DNA of 59,780 nt, from assembly GCA_030681035.1 (NCBI GenBank), contig JAUXUI010000075.1, positions 1-59,780 on the forward strand, given 5' to 3'. The translations under genes were made by a program, and so were the position numbers. The stretch comes from Lysobacteraceae bacterium. GTDB lineage: Bacteria > Pseudomonadota > Gammaproteobacteria > Xanthomonadales > Xanthomonadaceae. Positions within the stretch are counted from its first letter, which is position 1; every line of letters begins with the position of its first letter. Of this stretch, positions 49,974-59,361 are shown one piece after another. The notes under the pieces are model-generated. The model was not told the DNA's origin, did no database searches, and saw only the letters and a list, made by a program, of their open reading frames with translations.

Positions 49974-51119
49974 ATGCAGATAGTCACCAAACTGCCGCGC
50001 GTCGGCACCACGATTTTCACCGTGATGTCACAACTTGCCGCTGAACACGGCGCGATCAATCTGGGCCAGGGCTTCCCGGACTTTTCGGTGCCCGAATTCC
50101 TGGTTGATGCCATGGCCCGGGCGGCACGCGAGGGCAAAAACCAGTACGCGCCGATGAGCGGCATCGCGGCGCTGCGTCAGGCGATCGCGGAAAAGACCGC
50201 GCGCTGCTATGGCGTTGCTGTCGATCCCGACCACGAGGTCACGGTGACTTCCGGCGCCAGCGAGGCGATCTACGCCGCGATCCAGGCGGTGGTGCGCGCC
50301 GGTGAAGAAGTGATCGTGCTCGACCCCTGCTACGACTGCTATGAACCAGCGATCGATCTGGCCGGTGCCACGGCGCTGCATATTCCGCTGCGCCCCGACG
50401 ATTTTTCGGTGGACTGGCAACGAGTGCGCGATGCAGTCACGCCGCGCACGCGAATGATCATGGTCAACTCGCCGCACAACCCATCGGGTGCGGCGTTCAG
50501 TACGGCTGATCTCGATGCCCTGGCCGGGATCGTGCGCGACAGCGCTATCGTGGTGCTGTCCGATGAAGTCTACGAGCACATCATTTTCGATGGCCGCGAA
50601 CACGCCACCGTGTTGCGCCACCCTGAATTGCGGGCGCGCAGTTTTGTCATCTCGAGTTTCGGCAAAACCTATCACTGCACCGGCTGGAAAGTCGGTTACT
50701 GCATCGCGCCGGCGGCGCTGAGCACCGAGTTTCGCAAGGTACATCAGTACATCACCTTCTGCACCTTCAACCCGGCGCAGTGGGCATTCGCCGAGGCAAT
50801 TCGCCAGCATCCGCAGCACGATCAGGCTTTGCCGGCGTTTTATCAGGCCAAGCGTGACCGATTTCAGGCGCTGCTCAAGGATTCGCGTTTTGGCCTGCGC
50901 CCGGTGGCCGGGTCGTACTTTCAATTGGTCGATTATTCGGCGATCAGTGATCGCGATGATGTCGCGTTTTGCCGCTGGCTGGTGGCGGAAAAGGGCATTG
51001 CCGCGATTCCGTTGTCACCGTTCTATCGCCAGCACCCCAATACCCACGTGGTGCGGCTGTGCTTTGCCAAATCCGATGAAACCCTGGCGCAGGCCGCCGC
51101 CATTTTGTGTGCCATCTGA
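49974..51119 (+). CDS. ybdL: Methionine aminotransferase (YbdL-like)
   Basis: Class I PLP aminotransferase of 381 residues (E. coli YbdL 386). The N-terminus 'LPRVGTTIFTVMSQLAAEHG' then 'INLGQGFPDF' is the YbdL/kynurenine-aminotransferase pattern. The PLP Lys231 is in 'SFGKTYHCTGWKVGY', with 'NSPHNPSGA' upstream and the terminal Arg in 'HVVRLCFAKSDETL'. It transaminates 4-methylthio-2-oxobutyrate with glutamine. ATG at 49974 is preceded by AAGGGA. It is followed after 15 bases by the amidase that removes the co-product 2-oxoglutaramate, making a closed methionine-salvage pair. Confidence 0.92.
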   Translation: MQIVTKLPRVGTTIFTVMSQLAAEHGAINLGQGFPDFSVPEFLVDAMARAAREGKNQYAPMSGIAALRQAIAEKTARCYGVAVDPDHEVTVTSGASEAIYAAIQAVVRAGEEVIVLDPCYDCYEPAIDLAGATALHIPLRPDDFSVDWQRVRDAVTPRTRMIMVNSPHNPSGAAFSTADLDALAGIVRDSAIVVLSDEVYEHIIFDGREHATVLRHPELRARSFVISSFGKTYHCTGWKVGYCIAPAALSTEFRKVHQYITFCTFNPAQWAFAEAIRQHPQHDQALPAFYQAKRDRFQALLKDSRFGLRPVAGSYFQLVDYSAISDRDDVAFCRWLVAEKGIAAIPLSPFYRQHPNTHVVRLCFAKSDETLAQAAAILCAI

Positions 51120-51134
51120 TTGCGGAGCCGCCCG

Positions 51135-51950
51135 ATGAGCCTTCCCGACTTGCGTGTCACCCTGGTTCAGGGCGAAACCCATTGGCACGACCCGGAAGCG
51201 AACCGCGCCATGTACGGTGAGCTGGCGCGCAGCGCAGCCGGCAATACCGATCTGGTCATCTTGCCGGAAACTTTCACTAGCGGCTTCAGCAATGAAGCGC
51301 TGGCCGATGCCGAGACGATGGATGGGCCGAGCGTTGCCTGGTTGCGTGAACTCAGCGCCGAGATTGGTGCTGCGGTCACCGGTAGCGTGCAGATCCGTGA
51401 CGGTGATGGCGTATACAACCGCTTGCTGTGGGTGACACCGGGCGGCGAGCTGGCGCACTACGACAAGCGGCACCTGTTTCGCATGGCCAATGAGCACGAG
51501 CGGTACGCCGCTGGCCGTGATCGGCTGACCGTGGAATACCTGGGTTGGCGAATCTGTCCGCTGGTCTGCTACGACCTGCGCTTCCCGGTGTTCAATCGCA
51601 ATCGCTTCGGCCATGAAGTGGCGGGCCGCTTCGATTACGATCTATTGCTGTTTGTGGCCAATTGGCCAGCGCCGCGGCGTCACGCCTGGCGCACCTTGCT
51701 GCGTGCCCGCGCCATCGAAAACCTGGCCTGTGTGGCAGCAGTGAATCGGGTCGGCAGCGATGGCAATGGCATCGCCTACAGCGGTGACAGCGTGGTGCTC
51801 GATCAGCTCGGTATCGAGTTGGTCGAGATCGGTCCGCATCCGCATGTGGCAACGGCCACCTTGAGCGGCAGCGCGTTGCTGGAACATCGTGCGCGCTTTC
51901 CGGCGCAGCTTGATGCCGATGATTTTGTGCTGGGTAATAGCGCTCTATAA
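51135..51950 (+). CDS. yafV: Omega-amidase (YafV/Nit2-like carbon-nitrogen hydrolase)
   Basis: Nitrilase-superfamily amidase of 271 residues. The catalytic triad is Glu45 ('LPETFTSGF'), Lys111 ('HYDKRHLFRM') and Cys145 ('PLVCYDLRFP'). The 'RHLFRMANEH' context is characteristic of the YafV/Nit2 group, which hydrolyses 2-oxoglutaramate to 2-oxoglutarate and ammonia. That substrate is the product of glutamine transaminases such as the preceding ybdL. ATG at 51135 (CGGAG 9 bases upstream) is preferred over TTG at 51120. The same ybdL-yafV logic is known from methionine salvage. Confidence 0.93.
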   Translation: MSLPDLRVTLVQGETHWHDPEANRAMYGELARSAAGNTDLVILPETFTSGFSNEALADAETMDGPSVAWLRELSAEIGAAVTGSVQIRDGDGVYNRLLWVTPGGELAHYDKRHLFRMANEHERYAAGRDRLTVEYLGWRICPLVCYDLRFPVFNRNRFGHEVAGRFDYDLLLFVANWPAPRRHAWRTLLRARAIENLACVAAVNRVGSDGNGIAYSGDSVVLDQLGIELVEIGPHPHVATATLSGSALLEHRARFPAQLDADDFVLGNSAL

Positions 51951-51982
51951 CTGCACGGCAAGTCGCAACGCAGCGCTACGCA

Positions 51983-52492
51983 CTACGCCGCCAACGGATA
52001 GCGAATCGCCACCACCACGAAATGCGCTGGCCCGTTGGGCAATGCCACATGCACCTCGTCATCGACACGGCGCTTCAGCAGCGCACGCGCCAGCGGCGAA
52101 TCGATGCTGATGTCGCCGTGACTGGCATCTGTCTCATCCGGGCCGACGATGCGATAGACGCACCGTTCACTGCTGTTGCAGTCTTCAAGCTCAATGCAGG
52201 CGCCAAAAAAGATCGCGCCCGGGTCGGCGGGTACGCCTTCGGCAATGCGCAGTGCGTCCAGGCGCTTGCTCAGGTAGCGTATCCGTCGGTCGATTTCGCC
52301 CAATTGTTTTTTGCGGTAGCTGTACTCGGCGTTCTCCGAGCGATCACCTTCTGCTGCCGCTGCGGCCAGTGCGTTGACCACTTCCGGCCGGCGCACCCGC
52401 CATAGCTCATCCAGTTCGGCGCGCAACCGTGCCAGCCCCGCGCGGGTAATCAACGCGGTGGCAGCAGCCGTGGCAGGGCGCCAGCGCGACAT
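51983..52492 (-). CDS. greB: Transcription elongation factor GreB
   Basis: 169 residues with the Gre coiled coil ('[20 protein letters not shown]') and the acidic tip '[20 protein letters not shown]', in which '[13 protein letters not shown]' is the GreB hallmark. The '[14 protein letters not shown]' helix separates it from GreA, and the FKBP-like end '[20 protein letters not shown]' is complete. ATG at 52492 is taken since the frame further upstream overlaps the AbgT gene. It lies 8 bases downstream of the abgT-like stop and is probably co-transcribed with it. Confidence 0.95.
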   Translation of the reverse strand: MSRWRPATAAATALITRAGLARLRAELDELWRVRRPEVVNALAAAAAEGDRSENAEYSYRKKQLGEIDRRIRYLSKRLDALRIAEGVPADPGAIFFGACIELEDCNSSERCVYRIVGPDETDASHGDISIDSPLARALLKRRVDDEVHVALPNGPAHFVVVAIRYPLAA

Positions 52493-52500
52493 CCGGGCAG

Positions 52501-54069
52501 CTATCCGGCGGCAGGAATGTAGTGCAGCGGCGCGTCCGGCCCGATCGGCAAGCCCAACCAAATCCAGATGCCGAACATGATGCTCCAGCCGATGGCAAAG
52601 ACCAGCGAGTACGGCAGCATGGTGGCGACCAGCGTGCCGATGCCGGCCTTGGGTTCATAGCGTTGGAAGAACGCGATGATCAACGCGAAATAGCTCATCA
52701 TCGGCGAAATGATATTGGTGACGCTGTCGCCAACGCGGTATGCCACTTGCGTCATTTCCGGCGAGTAGCCCAGCAGCATGAACATCGGCACAAACACCGG
52801 CGCCATCAACGCCCACTTGGCCGAAGCCGAGCCCATGAACAGGTTCACCGTCGCGGTCAGCAAAACAAAGCTGATGAACAGCGGGATGGTGGGCATGCCC
52901 ATGGCTTTGAGCGCGTCGGCGCCTTCAACGGCAAACACCAGGCCCAGTTGCGTCCAGTTGAAGAAGGCGACAAATTGCGCGGCAAAAAACACCAGCACCA
53001 GATAGCCGCCCAGTGTGCTCATGCTGGCGCCCATGCCGTTGATCACGTCGGTATCGTTGCGGATGGTGCCCGCGCCAACGCCATAGGCAATGCCAGCCAG
53101 CACGCCGTAGGCAAAAATGATGACCACCACACCGCTTAGAAACGGCGATTTGAGCAGATCACCGGTGCTTGCGTCTCGCAGGAATCCAGCGCCCGGGATC
53201 GAGCCCAGCGGCAGGGCCGACCACAGCAGCAGCAGCGATAGCGCTGCGGTAGCTATCAATGCGTAGCGGATGCCGAGCCGCTCGGCGGGGCTCAGGCGCT
53301 GTGATTGTGGATCGGCGTCATCGACGGCATCGACACTCGCGGTGTCGGGGAAGCGCGGCGCCACGATGCGTTCGGTGACAAACCAGCCCAGCGCGGTAAT
53401 CAACGGCGTTGACACGATCATGAAGTACCAATTGGCCAGCGGGCTGACGGTGTAGGCCGGATCGACGATACGCGCTGCTTCCATGGATAGCCCGGACAGC
53501 AGCGGGTCGATGGTGCCGATCAGCAAATTGGCCGAGTAACCGCCGGACACACCGGCGAATGCCGCCGCCATGCCCAGGATCGGATGGCGGCCGGCGGCCT
53601 TGAAGGTGAGCCCGGCCAGCGGCACCAGCAGCACATAGCCGATTTCGCTGGCCATGTTCGACATCACCCCGGCGAACACCAGGATCGGAGTCAGCAGCGA
53701 GCGCGGCGCCGACAACACCAGCATGCGCAAGGCTGCACCGATCAGGCCACTGTGCTCGGCCACACCGATGCCGATCAATGCCACCAACACGGTGCCCAAT
53801 GGCGCGAAACTGGTGAAGTTGGTGACCGCGCCGGTCAGTATCCGGTGCAGGCCGGAGATGCTGAGCAGATTGACGGGCCGCACCACCTCACCGGTGGCCG
53901 GGTGGATCACGCTCAGGTCGGCAAGCGAGGCAAACCACGAGATCACGATCACCGCAAGCGCCAGCAATGCGAACAAGGTGGCAGGGTGCGGCAACGCATT
54001 GCCGCCGCGTTCGACCACGCTCAAGAATCGGTCGAGAATGCTGTGTTTTGTGCTTGGATTGTCGGTCAT
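52501..54069 (-). CDS. AbgT-family transporter
   Basis: An inner-membrane protein of 522 residues with about twelve helices and two re-entrant segments. Motifs include '[20 protein letters not shown]' at the N-terminus, '[20 protein letters not shown]', and '[20 protein letters not shown]' near residue 430, matching AbgT proteins. Characterised members import p-aminobenzoyl-glutamate or export sulfonamides using the proton gradient; the substrate here is not determinable. No abgA or abgB hydrolase genes are nearby, so an export role is at least as likely as folate-breakdown-product uptake. Followed by greB. Confidence 0.93.
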   Translation of the reverse strand: MTDNPSTKHSILDRFLSVVERGGNALPHPATLFALLALAVIVISWFASLADLSVIHPATGEVVRPVNLLSISGLHRILTGAVTNFTSFAPLGTVLVALIGIGVAEHSGLIGAALRMLVLSAPRSLLTPILVFAGVMSNMASEIGYVLLVPLAGLTFKAAGRHPILGMAAAFAGVSGGYSANLLIGTIDPLLSGLSMEAARIVDPAYTVSPLANWYFMIVSTPLITALGWFVTERIVAPRFPDTASVDAVDDADPQSQRLSPAERLGIRYALIATAALSLLLLWSALPLGSIPGAGFLRDASTGDLLKSPFLSGVVVIIFAYGVLAGIAYGVGAGTIRNDTDVINGMGASMSTLGGYLVLVFFAAQFVAFFNWTQLGLVFAVEGADALKAMGMPTIPLFISFVLLTATVNLFMGSASAKWALMAPVFVPMFMLLGYSPEMTQVAYRVGDSVTNIISPMMSYFALIIAFFQRYEPKAGIGTLVATMLPYSLVFAIGWSIMFGIWIWLGLPIGPDAPLHYIPAAG

Positions 54070-54204
54070 TCGTCATGGCCTGTTGTAGAGTTTTGATCGG
54101 CGAATATACCTGAGGACGCACGAAATGCCCGTGTGCAGGTAATCTGAGCAACACAAAATGCAGTTGATGGCTGCAATTGCAAATTACGAAACGGATGAGG
54201 TGGG

Positions 54205-55002
54205 ATGATGGTTTTATGGATTTCGCTGACAGCGGCATTGGCGCTGGTTGGCGTCATTGGCTGGCAGATCTGGCAGCGGCATGACACACGCGCGCCAACC
54301 GGACCGGTGGCCGCAATCGACCCAAGCCAAGCGCCGGCTGGTCTATCGCCGGGCAGTGCGCGTTACGTGTTACGCGGAGCCTATGATGCGCGCTGCATTG
54401 CCGCAGACCTGGTGGACATGGCGATTCGCGGCTATCTGCAGATCGGGCGTGAGGCGCGCGTGGTCGGGTTCCGTTGGCGCATGCAACGCCAGCCCGAGGC
54501 CAGTGATGACGCTTTGACGCCGATCCAGCGCGCACTGGCCGAACGGCTTTTTGCGCGCGGTGGGCAGGTGTTCGAACTCACCGAAAACAACGCGCGGCGC
54601 ATGGCGCACACCTGCGAGGGTTACGAGGAAATGCTGGCCGAGCAGTTGCCTGCGCGCGAGGTGCAGCGGCGGCGAGGCGCGGTGGCGGCATTCGCGGATT
54701 ATCTGACGACTGCGATGTCTCCCGAGGCTGAGGCTGGCATTGATGCCGATGCCTGGCGGTCGCGATTTGCCTACGCTCTGGCGCTGGATGCGAGTACCGC
54801 CTGGAGTGAGTGCCTGATCCGAACTGTAGGCGCGGACGCGGCGAGCGGCATAGCTTCGCGCGTGCGTTGGTACCACGGTAGCGGTTCACAGGTGCTCAGT
54901 GATCTGCATGAACTGGAGCAGACGCTGGGCCAGCAACTCAGCGAGCAAATCGCCACGTTGGCGAAACCGCCGCAGGGCATGTTTGGCTTGCCGGGCCGCT
55001 GA
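54205..55002 (+). CDS. DUF2207-like single-pass membrane protein (short form)
   Basis: 265 residues. One N-terminal membrane helix ('MVLWISLTAALALVGVIGWQ') is followed by 'PAGLSPGSARYVLRGAYDAR' and 'CIAADLVDMAIRGYLQIGRE', the pattern found at the start of the cytoplasmic half of DUF2207 proteins (YciQ type). The long N-terminal extracellular domain and the further helices of full DUF2207 proteins are absent, and no GS-rich tail follows. The ribosome binding site is 'gaggtggg'; ATG at 54205 or 54208. Divergent from the AbgT gene and convergent with the next. Function unknown; it may be an independent short family or a truncated derivative. Confidence 0.7.
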   Translation: MMVLWISLTAALALVGVIGWQIWQRHDTRAPTGPVAAIDPSQAPAGLSPGSARYVLRGAYDARCIAADLVDMAIRGYLQIGREARVVGFRWRMQRQPEASDDALTPIQRALAERLFARGGQVFELTENNARRMAHTCEGYEEMLAEQLPAREVQRRRGAVAAFADYLTTAMSPEAEAGIDADAWRSRFAYALALDASTAWSECLIRTVGADAASGIASRVRWYHGSGSQVLSDLHELEQTLGQQLSEQIATLAKPPQGMFGLPGR

Positions 55003-55016
55003 GGGCAGGGCTCCCG

Positions 55017-56270
55017 TTACATCCCCGCCCATTGCCCACGCACCTGTTCGATCTGCAGACGCAGGGCTGGCGATGGCTCGGCATCAAGCGCGCGGGCAAG
55101 CAATGCGCGCGCTTCATCGATACGGCCAAAGCGTTCGCCGCAAATGATGGCGGCATCCACTGCCCATTGCGCCATTCGCGCATCGCGTGGGAAACCGGCA
55201 CGCAGGCTCAGCAAGGCATCGAGAGCCAATTGAGACTTGCCGTTTTGCGCCGCGAAGGTACACACCGCGAGCAGATCATCCGCGAGCAGCGGTTGAAAAT
55301 CGTCACCCAGCGCAAGGCAGTCCGCCGCCAGCTCGCAGGCGCGGCGCAGGTCGCGTTCTTCAAGCAACTGATGCAACCAGTTGCGACCATGCGCAAGCAA
55401 CTCGTCGCGGTGATGCTGGCGATCAAGCAATTGCCGGTAGCGCTGATGCAAGGCCGACGCCACCGCGCGATCGCGGATATGCTCGGCCAACAGGGTGCGC
55501 GCTGCGGTGGCATCACCCGATTCAATCAGTGCTTCAGCGGCGGCCAACGCGGTCTGGTCGCGGTTGCGCGGCAACTCGGGGGCCTTTTCTTGCTCGCGGC
55601 CTGGGGTAAAACCAAGCCGCTGGTGGTACTGAAAGATCAGATAGCCCAGTAGATGGGCGCTGGCGAACAGCGCCCAATGAAAGCTTGCCGCGGCGATCAA
55701 GCTGCCCCATGGCGTTGGCAGCGTGGCCGTCAGCAATGCCGCCGCCAGCGAGCCAAGCGTCAGGGTCAATGCGGTGGTCACGGCAGCCGCGAAATACGGT
55801 GCGCCCAGGCGCGCCGCAAGCGCAAGCCAGTGCAGTGGATTGAGTGCCGGCAGCACCTGGCCATCGATGGCCAGCGACATCAGCACCGCCGGCAGCGCCA
55901 GTGCCAGCACCAGCGTCGTCAGCCATGCCATGGCGGCGCCCAGATAGATATTGGCAACGATGATCAGTGCCAACGCCATCACTTGCACCAGAATCAGAGC
56001 GAGCGCCAGGCCACTGTCGATGTCGCTGCCGAACTCGGGCGGGTCGAGGTGGCCATCGGCGGTATCGCGCACGATTTCCAGCACGTATTTGAATGCCAAT
56101 ACCTTGGCGAACAGGGCGATGGCCCAACCCACTATCGGCATGCCCGACAAAAACTCCAGCACCACCATCGCGCCGAGCATGATCGCCGCCACGCCGCGAA
56201 AGGGGTAGCCGGCAATGCGTGGCAACACCAGCCAGAACGCGGGTGCATTGGCGTTGTATCGCGTTGTCAT
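55017..56270 (-). CDS. Membrane protein with DUF4013-like N-terminus and helical-repeat C-terminus
   Basis: 417 residues. The first half has about six hydrophobic helices ('IMLGAMVVLEFLSGMPIVGW', 'ALILVQVMALALIIVANIYL', 'TTALTLTLGSLAAALLTATL'). The second half (from about residue 225) is soluble and Ala/Leu-rich with repeated helix pairs such as 'ALIESGDATAARTLLAEHIR' and 'IDEARALLARALDAEPSPAL', which look like TPR-type repeats. This suggests a membrane-bound scaffold. I do not recognise a characterised homologue. It is followed upstream by a repeat-containing gap and the HerA-like gene on the same strand. Confidence 0.75.
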   Translation of the reverse strand: MTTRYNANAPAFWLVLPRIAGYPFRGVAAIMLGAMVVLEFLSGMPIVGWAIALFAKVLAFKYVLEIVRDTADGHLDPPEFGSDIDSGLALALILVQVMALALIIVANIYLGAAMAWLTTLVLALALPAVLMSLAIDGQVLPALNPLHWLALAARLGAPYFAAAVTTALTLTLGSLAAALLTATLPTPWGSLIAAASFHWALFASAHLLGYLIFQYHQRLGFTPGREQEKAPELPRNRDQTALAAAEALIESGDATAARTLLAEHIRDRAVASALHQRYRQLLDRQHHRDELLAHGRNWLHQLLEERDLRRACELAADCLALGDDFQPLLADDLLAVCTFAAQNGKSQLALDALLSLRAGFPRDARMAQWAVDAAIICGERFGRIDEARALLARALDAEPSPALRLQIEQVRGQWAGM

Positions 56271-56314
56271 GTTTGGCTCCGTCTAACGTGAAACAACGCG
56301 AAGCGTTTCTTTGT

Positions 56315-56413
56315 CCCCCTCTCCCCTTGGGACAAGCAGAGACTTGGCAGGCGTTTCTTGCCTGCCTAGTCGGTTGCTTGGTAGCCGTATCAGAGGGCTG
56401 GGGTGAGGGAAAC
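56315..56413. repeat. Diverged 'ccctctccc ... ggggtgaggg' repeat
   Basis: Left end 'ccccctctccccttgggaca', right end 'ggctggggtgagggaaac', with a central palindrome 'caggcgtttcttgcctg'. It is the same type as 22993-23205. It separates the DUF4013-like gene from the HerA-like gene. Confidence 0.6.
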
Positions 56414-56463
56414 GGCATGGCGTGAGGTGTTTCATGGTGCGGGGTGGCCAATCGCCATGTCCG

Positions 56464-57981
56464 TCAGCGTCGGCGCGTATTACCGGTGATGCCGCCAAGC
56501 ACGCCGCGCAATATCTGCCGGCCAACCTGGTTGCCCATGTTACGCATCGTTGATTTGGCCACCGCCTCGATGGCACCTTGCCGGCGCGAGGTACCAAACA
56601 ACATGTCCTTGAACCAACCGCCGATGCCGCCGCTGGTGGCTTGTTCGCCTGCGCCGGTTTTTGTGGTGGGGGTCGTCGCCGCAACAGGCGTTGCCACCGC
56701 GGGCATTGCCACGGCGCGCTGCGCCAGCACCTCGTAGGCCGACTCGCGATTGAGCGCGGTGTCGTAACGGCCACCGACCGGGCTGCGTGCGCGCACGCTG
56801 GCGCGTTCGGCGTCGCTGATGGTGCCCATGCGGCAGCGTGGCGGCGCCATCATCGTGCGCTGCACCGGCATCGGGATGCCCTTGTCCTGCAACGTCGAAA
56901 CCAGCGCTTCACCGACCGCCAGTTCGGAGATCACCTTGGCGACATCCAGATTGGGATTGGCGACAAAGGTCTCGGCGGCGCTGCGTACCGCCTTTTGATC
57001 GCGCGGCGTGAAGGCGCGCAGCGCATGCTGGATGCGATTGCCGAGCTGACCCAGCACCTGGTCGGGCACATCGTCGGGGTTTTGCGAGCAAAAATACACA
57101 CCCACGCCCTTGGAGCGGATCAGCCGCACCACTTGTTCCACGCGCTGACGCAAGGCCGGCGGGCAATCGTCGAACAACAGATGCGCTTCGTCGAAAATAA
57201 ACACCAGTTTGGGCTGCTCCATGTCGCCCACCTCGGGCAGGTTCTCGAACAGCTCCGACAGCAGCCACAACAGGAAGCTCGAATACAGCCGCGGCTTGAG
57301 GATCAATTGATCGGCGGCAAGCAGGTTGATGATGCCGCGCCCGCTCATGTCCTGGCGCATGATGTCGTCCAGCGCCAATGCCGGCTCGCCGAAAAAATGT
57401 TTGCCGCCGTCTGCTTCCAGCCGCAGCAGCGAACGCAAAATTGCCGACACCGACTGACTGCTGACCAGGCCGTACTGCCCGGATATCGCCTTGGCGTTTT
57501 CAAGCACGTGGTTCAACAGCGCGCGCAGGTCGTCGAGGTCGAGCAGCAGCAAACCCTGATCGTCGGCGAGGCGGAACGCGATTTCCAGCACGCCTTCCTG
57601 CACATCGTTCAATTCCAGCACCCGCGCCAGCAGGGTAGGGCCCATTTCCGACACCGTGGTGCGCACCGGGTGCCCAAGCTTGCCGTATAGATCCCAGAAC
57701 ACCACCGGATTGGCCTCATTCGCATAGCCGCTGATGCCCAGCGTGTCGATGCGTTTTTGCAGTTTGTCGCTCAGCGTACCGGCCGCCGCCATGCCGGCGA
57801 TATCGCCCTTCACATCGGCCATGAACACCGGCACGCCCAAACGCGAAAACCCTTCCGCCAGCACCATCAGCGATACCGACTTGCCGGTACCCGTGGCGCC
57901 GGCAATCAGGCCATGACGATTGCCGAAGCGGCTCAACAGATACACATCGTGCTCGCCCTTGCCAAGAAAAATATCGCTCAT
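56464..57981 (-). CDS. yjgR: HerA-like / DUF853 ATPase (YjgR family)
   Basis: 505 residues, near E. coli YjgR (500). Walker A 'GATGTGKS' is at residues 28-35 in the family context 'NRHGLIAGATGTGKSVSLMV', followed by 'VFMADVKGDIAGMA'. Walker B is 'LVFIFDEAHLLFDDC', and 'VGVYFCSQNPDDVPDQVLGQ' resembles the arginine-finger region of HerA/FtsK ATPases. The C-terminus contains an Ala/Thr/Pro linker and a basic helix. ATG at 57981 is preceded by GGAG; the open frame to 58347 is REP sequence. The biological role of YjgR is unsettled. No NurA or other defence partner is adjacent, so I do not call a defence system. Confidence 0.92.
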   Translation of the reverse strand: MSDIFLGKGEHDVYLLSRFGNRHGLIAGATGTGKSVSLMVLAEGFSRLGVPVFMADVKGDIAGMAAAGTLSDKLQKRIDTLGISGYANEANPVVFWDLYGKLGHPVRTTVSEMGPTLLARVLELNDVQEGVLEIAFRLADDQGLLLLDLDDLRALLNHVLENAKAISGQYGLVSSQSVSAILRSLLRLEADGGKHFFGEPALALDDIMRQDMSGRGIINLLAADQLILKPRLYSSFLLWLLSELFENLPEVGDMEQPKLVFIFDEAHLLFDDCPPALRQRVEQVVRLIRSKGVGVYFCSQNPDDVPDQVLGQLGNRIQHALRAFTPRDQKAVRSAAETFVANPNLDVAKVISELAVGEALVSTLQDKGIPMPVQRTMMAPPRCRMGTISDAERASVRARSPVGGRYDTALNRESAYEVLAQRAVAMPAVATPVAATTPTTKTGAGEQATSGGIGGWFKDMLFGTSRRQGAIEAVAKSTMRNMGNQVGRQILRGVLGGITGNTRRR

Positions 57982-58347
57982 GGTGATCTCCGGAAGTTGC
58001 CTGATTCTATAGTGCAGCGGTGTGGGTGTCGCGGTTACAGGGCGCGTGCGTTGTGGGAGCTCACCCTGTGAGCGACCGGAATGAGCGTGCGCGTCTTTTG
58101 TGGGCAACTGTGTTACTCGCTGGTGCCAATCCGTGCAGTTGTGGGAGCCGGCCTGCCGGCGAACCCCCTTGCGACAGCTTCGCGCGCAAGGCGCGCTCCC
58201 ACAGGTGCGGCGTTTGAGCCCACCCTGTGAGCGACAGGGGTGCGTGCTGTTGTGGGAGCCCACCCTGTGGGCGACAGGCAATGCAACATAGCGGTATGAC
58301 AGCCGCTTACTTCGCAGTAAACCGCGCAACCCTGCACATCGACGCAA
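57982..58347. repeat. REP-like palindrome cluster between yjgR-like gene and intI
   Basis: Modules at about 58052-58078 ('gtgggagctcaccctgtgag'), 58097-58166, 58179-58205 ('cgcgcaaggcgcgctcccac'), 58217-58236 and 58251-58276 ('gtgggagcccaccctgtggg'). No gene supported. Confidence 0.85.
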
Positions 58348-59361
58348 TCACGCCCCATCACGATCCAACGGGCTCAACACCCCACGCCCACCCTTGTTCA
58401 GCACATGGGTGTAGATCATCGTCGTCGACACGTCCTTGTGTCCCAACAATTCCTGGATCGTGCGGATGTCGTAGCCGGCTTCCAGCAGGTGGGTGGCAAA
58501 CGAATGACGCAAGGTGTGGCAGGTGGCCCGCTTGGTCAGCCCGGCGCTGGTGGCAGCCCGCTTCACCGCGCGTTGCAACACCGACTCATCCAGATGATGT
58601 CGGCGCGTCGTGCCATCGCTCGGATCCACGCTGCGCTGGCTGGCCGGAAACACGTACTGCCATATCCACTCGCGCGCCGCATTGGGATACTTTCGCGCCA
58701 GCGCATCGGGCAACCACACCGCGCCAAACCCCAATGCCAGATCGCGCTGGTGCAGCCGTAGCGCTTGATCCAACTGCGCCCTGAGCGCCGTCTCAAGGCC
58801 AGCCGGCAGCATCGTGCGCCGATCCTTGCCGCCTTTGCCCTGGCGCACCGTGATCTCGCGACGCCCGAAATCGACATCCTGCACGCGCAAGCGCAGGCAC
58901 TCCAGCAGGCGCAAGCCGCTGCCGTACAACAGGCTCGCCATCAACCAGTTCACACCGGCAAGCTCACCCAACAGCGCCCGCGCCTCGTTGTGGCTCAATA
59001 CCACCGGTACGCGCTCGGGCCGCTTGGCGCGGCGGATGTTCTCCATCCACGGCAGTTCCATGCCGAGCACTTCCCGATACAGGAAGAGCAGCGCAGACAA
59101 TGCCTGAGTCTGGGTCGAGGCCGCCACCCGACCGCGTACCGCCAGATCGGACAAGAAGGACTCGACCTCGCGTTCGCTCATTTCACGCGGATGACGCTTG
59201 CCGTGCGCAAGAATGAAGCGCCGAATCCAACCCACGTACGCCTCCTCGGTACGCATAGCGAGGCCAAGCCGGCGCATGCGCGCCCGAACTTGATCCAACA
59301 ACCTCGGTGGCTGCCCTTCCATAACACTTGTCAGCGGACCCGTACGGTGCGAGGATTCCAT
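58348..59361 (-). CDS. intI: Integron integrase
   Basis: Tyrosine recombinase of 337 residues that recombines attI and attC sites to capture gene cassettes. The N-terminal SAM-like domain reads '[20 protein letters not shown]', then '[20 protein letters not shown]', the integron pattern. The catalytic set is Arg in '[15 protein letters not shown]', Lys in '[10 protein letters not shown]', His-x-x-Arg in '[12 protein letters not shown]', His in 'LGHKDVSTT' and Tyr in 'MIYTHV'. The integron-specific insert is present ('[19 protein letters not shown]', then '[15 protein letters not shown]'), which ordinary Xer or phage integrases lack. The gene looks intact. ATG at 59361 is one of three possible starts (TTG 59394, ATG 59322). 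Cassettes would be to its right, where the window ends. Confidence 0.95.
   Translation of the reverse strand: MESSHRTGPLTSVMEGQPPRLLDQVRARMRRLGLAMRTEEAYVGWIRRFILAHGKRHPREMSEREVESFLSDLAVRGRVAASTQTQALSALLFLYREVLGMELPWMENIRRAKRPERVPVVLSHNEARALLGELAGVNWLMASLLYGSGLRLLECLRLRVQDVDFGRREITVRQGKGGKDRRTMLPAGLETALRAQLDQALRLHQRDLALGFGAVWLPDALARKYPNAAREWIWQYVFPASQRSVDPSDGTTRRHHLDESVLQRAVKRAATSAGLTKRATCHTLRHSFATHLLEAGYDIRTIQELLGHKDVSTTMIYTHVLNKGGRGVLSPLDRDGA

Noticed and set aside
56464-57981. HerA-NurA type or other anti-phage defence system
   Set aside because: The ATPase is of the widespread YjgR type and no nuclease, SIR2 or other partner is adjacent.
56464-58347. 627-codon frame for the HerA-like ATPase
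   Set aside because: The first 122 codons are translated REP palindromes; ATG at 57981 with GGAG gives the normal YjgR N-terminus.
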